Assembly: GCA_021613375.1 (NCBI GenBank)
Contig: CM038725.1
Location: 8,512,589-8,576,588 of the forward strand
Source: Megaleporinus macrocephalus
Taxonomy: Eukaryota > Chordata > Actinopteri > Characiformes > Anostomidae
Reading direction: 5' to 3'
Length of the DNA stretch: 64,000 bases
The notes below the pieces were generated by a model that was not told the origin of the DNA, ran no database searches, and saw only the letters and a list, made by a program, of their open reading frames with translations. Of this stretch, positions 24,900 to 34,544 are shown one piece after another (position 1 is the stretch's first letter; every line of letters begins with the position of its first letter). The translations under genes and the position numbers were made by a program.

Positions 24900-25800
24900 G
24901 AAGTGCTCTTTAATGACACACAGGATAGAGAGACACATATAGAGCATCAAACTATGGAGGTAGGTCACCACTGCCTTTACTCTGATTGCGACCTTTGTGA
25001 CACTAATACTCTCGCAGTAGCCCATTTCCCATATAACTTCAAACAACACATATAACATTTACATTAACATTTATAGCATTTGGCAAACCGTCCAGAATGT
25101 CATACTGGTGTACACAGGTGGGTGAAGTGTTAGGAGTTTTACCCAAGGATTCTTATTGGTATACTTTAAGTGCTTACTCAGGTGTAGAATTAAATCTTAA
25201 CTTAATGTAAAATGTAAATTAACTAACAGCGACATTAAACAGCATAAAGAGACCCTTATTTTCAAAGACATGCATCTATCATGAGCCTTTGCAGGTAGCT
25301 GTTCGCATATCCCCACCTCCAGTGTCTTCCTGAGCCAGAGTAAGCGGGTCACTGCAGTATACACGTAATTGCTGTCAGTAGTTTTTCTACATCATTTGAA
25401 CTCAGCAGCTGTTATTTACATTGTACTAAAGCTCGGTGATGAATGGACTACAAAACGTGTTCTAATCATGAGAAGAAACCAAGAACCAAGTCATTTACGT
25501 ACACCCACCTACTTGGTCTACAGCGTTTAGTACTGTCCACTCATACTGAAGATCTAAGGAATGTTTCAGCTCTGAGTGCTGTTCTGAATGAGGCTCAATA
25601 CAGGACAGGCTGTCAGAACAGAGCTCATTTATCTTAGATCCGTCTTAAAAATACAATGCAAACAACAGCTTGTTTCATTCTATGGAATAAAGAGTTGTAA
25701 AATGGTCATATAAAATTAATTGTGGCCACATTTGGTGCATAAAATCATACACGTTTTATTAAGTTAACTTCAAAGAGAAAAAGCAACATGCAAAAAAATT
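24900..25800. other. Intergenic with a MITE middle fragment
   Basis: About 25385-25445 (TTTTTCTACATCATTTGAAC and GTGATGAATGGA) matches the MITE interior. The rest is unique. Confidence 0.4.
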
Positions 25801-25804
25801 ACAT

Positions 25805-27310
25805 ACGGTGGTGTAGTGGTTAGTACGGTGGTGTAGTGTGGTTAGTATAGTGGTGTAGTGGTTAGTATGGTGGTGTAGTGGTCAGTACGGTGGTGTAGTG
25901 GTTAGTATGGTGGTGTAGTGGTTAGTATGGTGGTGTAGTGGTTAGTACGGTGGTGTAGTGGTCAGTACGGTGGTGTAGTGGTTAGTATGGTGGTGTAGTG
26001 GTCAGTACGGTGGTGTAGTGGTTAGTATGGTGGTGTAGTGGTCAGTACGGTGGTGTAGTGGTTAGTATGGTGGTGTAGTGGTCAGTACGGTGGTGTAGTG
26101 GTTAGTACGGTGGTGTAGTGGTCAGTACGGTGGTGTAGAGGTCAGTACGGTGGTGTAGTGGTTAGTACGGTGGTGTAGTGGTCAGTATGGTGGTGTAGTG
26201 ATTAGTATGGTGGTGTAGTGATTAGTAAGGTGGTGTAGTGGTTAGTACGGTAGTGTAGTGGTTAGTATGGTGGTTTAGTGGTTAGTACGGTGGTGTAGTG
26301 GTTAGTACAGTGGTGTAGTGGTTAGTATGGTGGTGTAGTGGTTAGTATGGTGGTGTAGTGGTCAGTACGGTGGTGTAGTGGTTAGTACGGTGGTGTAGTG
26401 GTTAGTATGGTGGTGTAGTGGTTAGCACGGTGGTGTAGTGGTTAGTATGGTGGTGTAGTGGTCAGTACGGTGGTGTAGTGGTTAGTATGGTGGTGTAGTG
26501 GTTAGTATGGTGGTGTAGTGGTTAGTATGGTGGTGTAGTGGTTAGCACGGTGGTGTAGTGGTTAGTATGGTGGTGTAGTGGTCAGTACGGTGGTGTAGTG
26601 GTTAGTATGGTGGTGTAGTGGTTAGTATGGTGGTGTAGTGGTTAGTATGGTGGTGTAGTGGTCAGTACGGTGGTGTAGTGGTTAGTATGGTGGTGTAGTG
26701 GTCAGTACGGTGGTGTAGTGGTTAGTATGGTGGTGTAGTGGTCAGTACGGTGGTGTAGAGGTCAGTACGGTGGTGTAGTGGTTAGTACGGTGGTGTAGTG
26801 GTCAGTATGGTGGTGTAGTGGTTAGTATGGTGGTGTAGTGGTTAGTATGGTGGTGTAGTGATTAGTAAGGTGGTGTAGTGGTTAGTACGGTAGTGTAGTG
26901 GTTAGTATGGTGGTGTAGTGGTTAGTACAGTGGTGTAGTGGTTAGTACGGTGGTGTAGTGGTTAGTACGGTAGTGTAGTGGTTAGTATGGTGGTGTAGTG
27001 GTTAGTACGGTGGTGTAGTGATTAGTAAGGTGGTGTAGTGGTTAGTATGGTGGTGTAGTGGTTAGTATAGTGGTTAGTATGGTGGTGTAGTGGTTAGTAC
27101 GGTGGTGTAGTGGTTAGTATAGTGGTTAGTATGGTGGTGTAGTGGTTAGTATAGTGGTTAGTATGGTGGTGTAGTGGTTGGTACGGTGGTGTAGTGGTTA
27201 GTATGGTGGTGTAGTGGTTAGTATGATGGTGTAGTGGTTAGTATGGTGGTGTAGTGGTTAGTACGGTGGTGTAGTGGTTAGTAAGGTGGTGTAGTGGTTA
27301 GTATGGTGGT
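25805..27310 (+). repeat. 20-bp minisatellite of SINE A-box heads, array 1
   Basis: About 75 head-to-tail units of GGTGGTGTAGTGGTTAGTAC/TG. The core TGGTGTAGTGG fits the RNA polymerase III A-box consensus TRGYNNARYGG. The 20-bp register holds without indels from about 25860 to 27060; near 27060-27180 there are shortened units (TGGTTAGTATAG). Block duplications are visible: the rare GTAGAG variant at 26131 recurs at 26751 (620-bp offset), and a 26401 block with GTTAGCACGG recurs 120 bp later. The array runs directly into a SINE body at 27311. Confidence 0.95.
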
Positions 27311-27597
27311 CCGGGTGGTTCTGTGTGGAGTGTGTATGTTCTCTCCGTGCTTGAGTGGGTTTCCTCCGGGTACTCCGGTTTCCTCCCACAGTCCAAACAC
27401 ATGCATGTTAGGTTGATCACTCACTCTAAACTGCCCGTAGGTGTGAGTGTGTGCTTGAGTGAGTGTTGGCCATGTGATGGACTGGCGAACTGTCCATGGT
27501 GTACCCCATCTTCACCCGATGATGCTGGGATTGACTCCAGCCCCCCCTGACCCCGACTAGCGGGATAAAGCAGCAGATAATGGATGGATGGATGGAA
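27311..27597 (+). mobile_element. SINE-A body fused to array 1
   Basis: After the last 20-bp unit come CCGGGTGGTTCTGTGTGGAG, GTTTCCTCCGGGTACTCCGG, AACTGCCCGTAGGTGTGAG, GATGATGCTGGGATTGACTC and GACCCCGACTAGCGGGATAA, ending in ATGGATGGATGG. This is the body of the dispersed element also found at 43099, 57881 and 17084. The B-box segment between head and body is missing here compared with the 57881 copy. Confidence 0.85.
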
Positions 27598-27599
27598 GT

Positions 27600-28505
27600 T
27601 TTAGCATCTTATGAGAATATAGCTATTCATATATACATAGTATGTATTTTTTATGCATTTGAACAAAATTAATTTAAGGCTCTGAAAGTATATAAGTGCA
27701 ACTATATAAAGAACGCAAACCATCTTTAAAAAAGTAGTTTAGTTTTGTTGTCTCTAATTATATCATAAGATAACAAAGCAATGCATCTTTATAAGCAAAC
27801 TAATAACAACCGTTTCAGCTATAAAGTCAAAACTGCCTCAAATGTCAAGCTGAGGGGTCATACAGGTTCAGTATCCTGGTTCTGGTGGACCACATTTCAG
27901 TTCTTTTTCCTGTACTATGAATCGTCTAAATAGTTCTGCAGCTCCTTATTTATTAATCACAATTGTATCATATTCTGTTAGAAGTATCTTTTAAGATGCA
28001 CTGACTTCAAATACGCTCTCCTGACTTTCTACTTTTTTTATTCATGAACTATTAAGTTATGAAAAGGTCGGCAGTGGATCTTACTGAAGGCCTAGAAGTC
28101 TTTCAGTAAGTTGTGTGTAGCTTTTCATCAGTTTATTCAATAAAACAGTTTAAACACATCAGCTAGTAATAAAGGCTCAGTAAAGAAATATGCTGCGAGT
28201 GTTTTATTAGTAACAGTAGAAGTGTTTACTCTTCTCCTCTATTGACGTTCAGAGGCTTTACTGAATGTGTGTGTGGAGGTTGGAGTCAAAGTGTCAGTCT
28301 TTTTTTAAAGGCTAAACAGTGAAAATGACCTCAATTGAATGACAACAAACCATGTGTTGTGTCTTTTACAAGCTTTTATCTATTTATCAATAATAAATAT
28401 TAAAACAGGTAACAATGCACATGAATTATGTCCATTTAAATCATGTGTCTTACTGTAAGACAGAGCAGAAGATGTACATTTATTATTATTAATTTTTTAA
28501 TTAAA
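27600..28505. other. Intergenic, nothing recognised
   Basis: AT-rich unique sequence. Confidence 0.35.
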
Positions 28506-28509
28506 TAAA

Positions 28510-29130
28510 TGTCATGGCCCACTAGCAGAGGGCTCAGTCAGCACAGAGGGAGTCCCAGCAAGAAGAGGAGAAAGAACTCCAATACCCAGGCTCCTTAGTG
28601 GCAATCCATGCTGACTGGGCCCACCTGTGCAGCCCCTTACTTAAGAAAGCCACAAACACCACTTTGCATCACACCTTTGTAGAGGGGTGGTCGGTAAGAG
28701 GTGGGTATGAGGGAAAAGAAAAAGACAACAAAACAAAGTGGAAAAGAAAATACAAAGAGAAAAGTTGAACTATGATCTAAAAGAAGAGAAGAGAAGAGTT
28801 ATAAAAGAGACAAAACAAGTTTAAAGGGGGTTTGAGGTTTGAGGTTTATTTCCTGAGGGCTTATATTGTTTGTATCCTTTTGTTTGAACTCGCCATACTC
28901 TGGCATTTCCTTTGTTTGTCAAATCCACACTGCGGCGTTTAGACCGTCTCCTCTCCTGCCCCTTGGTGGTTCAGGAGTAGGGTACTGTGGTGTGTGGTCA
29001 CCCACGGTAATGGTTTGATTTAGGCCTAGGGTGACTGAAACACAAGCACCCTCTTTTCCCTTATGGCACTTATACACAAAATAAATAAACAAACTCTGCA
29101 CTTGCCTTTCCCCCAACTCGCCTCATGACA
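28510..29130 (+). mobile_element. Solo LTR, 621 bp, with target duplication
   Basis: Begins TGTCATG and ends CATGACA, an inverted 7-bp terminus of the TG...CA type of LTR retrotransposons. It is flanked by the 5-bp direct repeat ATAAA at 28505-28509 and 29131-29135. An AATAAATAAA polyadenylation-like run lies near 29079, close to the 3' end, which sets the plus orientation. No primer-binding site, internal genes or second LTR follow, so this is a recombined solo LTR. Confidence 0.85.
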
Positions 29131-29316
29131 ATAAATGAAAATATTTAGGTAATTATGACAACCCTCTTATCAGGCAGTTTCTCTCTTTGTTTTCTCTCCT
29201 GTCGTTTCTATGTGCTTTTATTTTTCTCTGCCATGTTTCTATTTTGCTTTGTGTCTACATCCCTTGTCCTGCCTTCCTTTCCCTGTCCCATGTGTTTTTC
29301 TTGTTATTTGCTGGGC

Positions 29317-29318
<2 letters not shown>

Positions 29319-29395
<77 letters not shown>
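29319..29395. repeat. (TA)n microsatellite
   Basis: About 38 TA units. The pyrimidine-rich stretch before it (29155-29318) has the look of a dispersed repeat but no second copy was pinned down. Confidence 0.97.
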
Positions 29396-29397
<2 letters not shown>

Positions 29398-29399
29398 AT

Positions 29400-30165
29400 A
29401 CATTTATATTTGATATTTTTATTTTATGAATTTATATTTAATAAATTGAACGATTTTTGTCTGTTTACTTATATTGTCTTTATCGCACACAAAAATATTT
29501 GAATAATCGGAAACATTTAAACGTGACAAAGTAGCAAAAATAGAAGAAATATTTTTTCACAGCACTGTACAGGACTATAATAATTATTTTATCTTTATAC
29601 CATAGACACCCTCTTTAAACTCCTCCTGTTTGAGTGTTGGGCTTTGAAAGAAAACAAACAAAATATTTCATAAATGGCAAATGGGTCAATAAGGGATTGT
29701 TTTGCTTTGTGGTGTCTATATACTATAATATATACAGCTAAGCATAATTACAGTGCCAGAATTATGAAGAAATCACAATTTGATTTTTCAGTTGGTGGGA
29801 CCAATTTTGAGAGACCTTTTTGAGCCTTCTGGAAGTCCTACTGTGAGTGGCTCCTGTTAGAAAAGGAAAACAGTAATATCAGATGGGGTCAACATGAGAG
29901 CTCACTGAAAGATTCACTGTGAAACTGCTATAAATAAAAACAGTGCTAGTATGTCTGTCACAAGCCACGAGTAAAATATTCTTCAGAAATGCTGAGTGTC
30001 AAAGTTTAAAATGAAAAATGAAGACTTTACTGTTTCATCTTATTTTGTTAGAAAATATGAATGTGAATCACCTTTAGCTTAGCACTCTACCACTCTACTG
30101 TTCAATTCAAGTTTATGTGTATAGCGCTTTCACAAAGCAGCTTTACAGAAGTTTGAACACAGACA
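29400..30165. other. Intergenic, nothing recognised
   Basis: Unique AT-rich sequence; a short CACAGCACTGTACAG near 29560 resembles a DNA-transposon edge. Confidence 0.3.
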
Positions 30166-30167
30166 GT

Positions 30168-30169
<2 letters not shown>

Positions 30170-30254
<85 letters not shown>
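30170..30254. repeat. (TA)n microsatellite
   Basis: About 42 TA units. Confidence 0.97.
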
Positions 30255-30256
<2 letters not shown>

Positions 30257-30299
30257 CCAGTTAGCAAGCCAGAGACCCATCCTCCTCTGGTCAAACAGT

Positions 30300-30382
30300 G
30301 GGTGTGTCTCAAAACCTAGTGAGTGTCTAAGTAGGCACTGACTATGTAGGCAGTTGTTTAAGTAGCAGCGTTCTCTCCTCAT
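30300..30382. mobile_element. End fragment of the TIR element at 38443-39377
   Basis: GTGTCTCAAAACCTAGTGAG followed by TAGGCAGTTGTTTAAGTAGC matches the right terminal repeat of the intronic element (reverse complement of 39315-39377). Confidence 0.6.
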
Positions 30383-30460
30383 CTCTCCTCATAAAACAGA
30401 TTACTGATTACTATTCATGCTATTTTCCATGACAACACTGGGGGGGTCATTTTTGTTTAT

Positions 30461-31178
30461 TTTGTGTTAGAACTTCCAGTGCGCTCGCGGATATGTTGAT
30501 ACTAATTAAAAGCTAAACGACAATAAACATATTAAATAACTAGCATAATATGTTCAGTTAGAGGGAGTCAGTAATTGGAAGAAGAGGAAAACTTGGCTTG
30601 AACAACAGAGTTACGAAAGAAGAGGACCTGCGTCTATGACTGAAGCTCTAAATTTAATGTCTGCTCTTACCATTTTCTGGATGGGAAACCAGCACCAGAG
30701 CAGCTTCAACTCTTCTGGGAAGCTCTGAGGAAGCAGACGTGTTGGTGCTGGTGAGTCAATCAGTTAAGTAACTGTTTTCTGATCAGTGTCCACCGCGCTA
30801 GGTTATCTGGACTGTAACTAACACCCATGCAGAGTGGATCGGGCAGCTGGCTGGACTTGGGTTTAACCGGCTTTCAGAAATAAAAACTCACCGTCTGTGT
30901 GTAGGAGGACACGCCCACCTTCCCACTGTGCAGGTACTGATACGCTTCAGTACTTTTATAGTTTTTCATTACTGAACTGTCTACACCTTCCGGGAGTACA
31001 GAGTAATTAAAAATGTCTCCATAGGTAACCTCAGACCACCTTCTCATATCATCCACCCACTGTGTTATTAACCTCGGAGGAGACAGTGTTGTCCCATTTG
31101 AACTTCTTATTGTCTCTCTGGTCTCCTCCCATGTAACTGTATTCATTTTCGTTAACTGACCGGAAGTTCTAACACAAA
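30461..31178 (-). mobile_element. TIR-bounded DNA element, copy B
   Basis: TTTGTGTTAGAACTTCC at 30461-30477 is mirrored by CGGAAGTTCTAACACAAA at 31161-31178. The interior matches copy A at 9251-10086 with deletions. A minus-strand frame from 31242 to 30874 includes Trp-Ser-Glu-Val-Thr-Tyr-Gly-Asp-Ile and Lys-Ser-Thr-Glu-Ala-Tyr-Gln-Tyr. That pattern is seen in uncharacterised transposon-associated proteins of fish (Val-Thr-Tyr-x-Asp-Ile and Lys-Ser-x-Glu-Ala-Tyr). The fragment is about 100 residues, far from a full protein. Confidence 0.6.
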
Positions 31179-31189
31179 GGCGGAAGAAA

Positions 31190-31590
31190 CACACCCTTCC
31201 TGTTCCAAGATGACTGCCCACCAGTGCACAAAGCAGCTCCATAAAGACGAGTTGGATGTCGAGGAACTTGACTGGCCTGCACAGTCCTGAGTCCTGACTT
31301 CAACCTGATAGAACACCTTTAGGATGAATTAGAACAGAGATTGCGAGTCAGAACTTCAACATCAGTGTCTGACCTTACAAAAGTGCTTCTGAAGGAACGG
31401 TCAAACATTCCCATAAACACACTCCTAAACCGTGTGGAAAGACTTCCCAGAAGAGTTGAAGCTGCTATGGTTGTAAAGGGTGGGCCGGCATTGTATTAAA
31501 CCCTATGGGTTAAGAATGTGATGTCACTCAAGTTCATATGCGTGTGAAGGCAGACGAACAAGTACTTGTAGCAATGTAATGTATCTACGA
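31190..31590 (+). pseudogene. Tc1-like transposase C-terminal relic
   Basis: Around 31285-31310 the plus strand reads Pro-Asp-Phe-Asn-Leu-Ile-Glu-His-Leu, the block holding the catalytic Glu. It is followed by a stop-interrupted tail Leu-Pro-Arg-Arg-Val-Glu-Ala near 31445 and Lys-Gly-Gly-Pro. The 3' part to about 31590 resembles the untranslated end of such elements. It abuts copy B of the TIR element. Confidence 0.7.
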
Positions 31591-31674
31591 CATAGTGATC
31601 ACAGACCAATATCAAGATGCATATTAATAAACACTTCACACAGTCAAGTTCTGGAAGGGAGCTTTTATAGGCGT

Positions 31675-31712
31675 TTATTATTATTATTATTATATTATTA
31701 TTATTATTCTTT
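31675..31712. repeat. (TTA)n microsatellite
   Basis: About 12 TTA units with one interruption. Confidence 0.9.
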
Positions 31713-31714
31713 GT

Positions 31715-33215
31715 GATGAAGCACTCACATTAAAGCAGTCAGAGTAACTTAATGAAAAACTTAATGAATCTTTATGACAGTCATGCAAAAAATGAGAAAA
31801 ATTGCTGCAGTTATGATTGATGCTGCATTCTCAGTGTATAACTGCATTAAAGTAGTTAGGGAGTGCATTATTGTTAACATCCAGCAGGTGTCTCTGTTTT
31901 ATGCTTATTATGATATTAAATACAGCTTGACTGGGTTGAGCCTGGTCTTAGAAGGGACAGATGATGATGATGTAATGACTGTAAGGTTTAGAGGTGGTGC
32001 TGTGGCAGAATTCTGGTGTCTATGGTTAGTGTTTTATCGGAATATCACTTCTATTAAGGAAGTGGAGACTTTTCAGATATCATCTTCTTATCATGTAAGT
32101 TTCAATCTGTCATCTATTTTTGGCTTTTCTGGGAACTCGGCCTGAGCGGTGCTGTTCCATTTACCCCCAGTCTGGGGGTTGGCATCACACATCTATTGCA
32201 ACCACAATCCCCGTTATTGCTGCTACTGTCTGCTTGCTGACTCCTGCTTTGCCCTGTAAACTATCTGTAGTAGGTCCTGCAGTAGTAGTAGTTGAAATAC
32301 AGCAGGGGTTAAACTCTAGTGAACAGCGAGGTGGGGATCACAGGTAGCATTTTTTACTTTAGGTCTGTCACGATTGTGAAAATGAGCTGATTAGCTGTCT
32401 TGCTTGCTTGTTTGATTAATAGTGAATGCTGGTTAATACAGTCACAGTGATGCACTAAACTACTGTAGCTACACAGCTAATAACTTCATAGATAATAAGT
32501 GAGTGATATAATAATGCTTTGTTACTTAGCAAAAAATAACAAGCTAATTTTCAAGTTATTACAGCATAACATGCAATAGTAGTAAGAAACCAAAGGGTTA
32601 ACACAAGGGTTAACACAAAGGAGACAGCAGGTGCAGTGCAATGGAGACCATTTATTGGGCTGGAGAGCACCCACACTCCACTCATCACCATCCAGGGTAA
32701 CAGCAGTAGGCAGAACGTACAGGCTACAACCTAGAGCTAACCACCATGCTTGCATACCTGTTGGCATCTCTACCTTCTCTCGTGTACGAGTATTAACATT
32801 GTATTGTGCATGCATCTAAGGCACTTAATGTAACCATCACATGCTGTCCAGGAGTCGTGTCTTATGTGTTTGTGGTCTGGCTTGGCACTCCAGAAGCTGA
32901 TGTCCAATATATATCCACAGTACAAACACAGACGGTTCTCTATCTGACACCATCTCCTCTCTCATGACAAAAGAGAAGTATCACATTGCATGGGTTCCGT
33001 TGTCTCTTCCTGTTCAGATCCTTCCTTTAGTAAGTCGTCTTCTAACATTTGTTACGGTCTTGGACTGCAGTGGTGCAGTAAATGATCCAACCAGTATTGT
33101 ACTGTACAATACAATTTATCCCTGAGCCATATTTCTACATTTGGCCATATCTGATGTTTGGCAAGTTATCATCAATGTTTACAAAACAACTGTAGTGTTG
33201 ATTTATGTTTTAGTG
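31715..33215. other. Intergenic, nothing recognised
   Basis: Unique sequence. Open frames at 31774-32145 and 32522-32815 show no recognised domain or splice context. Confidence 0.3.
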
Positions 33216-33219
33216 AGGA

Positions 33220-33780
33220 ATAAATCCAAATAAAGGTCACTTTACAAACTGAACAAGATACTCCACATTACATGGTACTGCTAGGCATGGTACAGAAAAC
33301 TTCTAAATTATACATGCAATGTTTGGAATATATACACATATAACTAAATTTTTTTTTTCTTTGATGGCATAATGCTAAAATGAAAGGACAAAATAATGTA
33401 TATTAAGGTTTTCTGACTAGACAAGACTAACATTAATGTTAGACAGTAAGGCTGTGTCCCAAACAGCACCCTCTAGAACATTACATACTGCACTACTAAA
33501 GGCACTTCTAATGATGGAGTCATTTTATTTATTTATTTATTTATTTATTTTATTTATTATATTTAATTAGTATTTAGTGTAGTAGCAGTCTGCAGTTTGG
33601 GGCGTGGCCAGTGAGTAATGTAACTTTACGTTTCAGAGTGCTTTCTGACTAAAGTTCAAATAAATGTTAACTAAACCAAACCCTCCTAGTCTGTTACCAT
33701 AACAACACATTATACTAAAGCCGTTTTATTACAGTATATATGGTTATCGTTGTTAACTGAACGTGTCATTAAATGTAAGG
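33220..33780. mobile_element. Partial copy of the 13140-14480 element
   Basis: Shares GATACTCCACATTACATGGT, GCAGTCTGCAGTTTGG, TTTCTGACTAAAGTT and TTTTATTACAGTATATATGG with the first copy in the same orientation. A (TTTA)n run interrupts it at about 33523-33560. Confidence 0.65.
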
Positions 33781-34028
33781 TAGTAGCTTATTTAAAGTGG
33801 CATGGAATTTCAGGTGACAGTTAATTTAAGGTGTTAGTAAATTGACGGTAGCAGTTAATTGAATGTGACATTATATTAAAGGTAGCAGTTTATTTAGCAT
33901 GGTAAGGAATTTAAGGTGGCAGTACATTTAAGGTAGCTTTGCATTTAAGGTGGCATGGAATTTAAGGTGGCAGTTAATGGAAGGTGTTAGTAAATTTAAA
34001 AGTGGCAGTGCATTTAAGGTAGCATCCA
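33775..34028. repeat. Degenerate minisatellite, about 25-bp unit
   Basis: Variants of TTTAAGGTGGCAGTTAAT recur about ten times with changing lengths. Confidence 0.75.
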
Positions 34029-34477
34029 ACAGTTTATAAACAAAATTTGTATTATTATCAGCTGCCTTTTTCAAGCCAACGTAAAGTTAATTCATGAACT
34101 TTCCCTTTCTAATTATTACTACAGCACTGAGTTCTATGGAACACCAACAACAAGAAATGAAACCAGTTCTAACAGAACACAGGGGACAAACTACATAAAC
34201 AGTTAAAAATACTTTTTTAGCATACATAGCATAAAATACATCAATTCCTTTTTGCTTTTTCTAGCATTGCTTTCATTTCCTCATTAATGCATTGCAGTCT
34301 TAACCACAGCAGCTTCATCTGTCATCTAACATAGCTAGCACTCCTGTGTCTTTGACTGTCTGTGTCATTAGATCACAAAGGCATCTCACGTGTGGTCTTT
34401 TTGATTTTCGAGTAGAGCAGAACGCTGCATTTTTCATATAAAGGTTTGCTGCAGGCTGACTACCAATATCAGAGACG

Positions 34478-34544
34478 ATGTCAATCAAAGCCACAATCCT
34501 GATGATGGAACTTATTCATGTACTTATTCTTCTTCAATGCCCAG
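34478..34544 (+). CDS. siglec15l: siglec15-like exon 1, signal peptide
   Basis: ATG at 34478, hydrophobic segment Leu-Ile-His-Val-Leu-Ile-Leu-Leu, donor CCAG|GTACTG, phase 1. An in-frame second and third Met lie at residues 9 and 10; the first ATG was chosen because it gives the longer signal with a basic N-terminus, but use of Met9 would leave a shorter signal as well. Confidence 0.7.

Noticed and set aside
25805..27310. Cluster of tRNA genes
   Set aside because: The repeated unit contains only the A-box half; no units have a B box, anticodon stem or acceptor stem.
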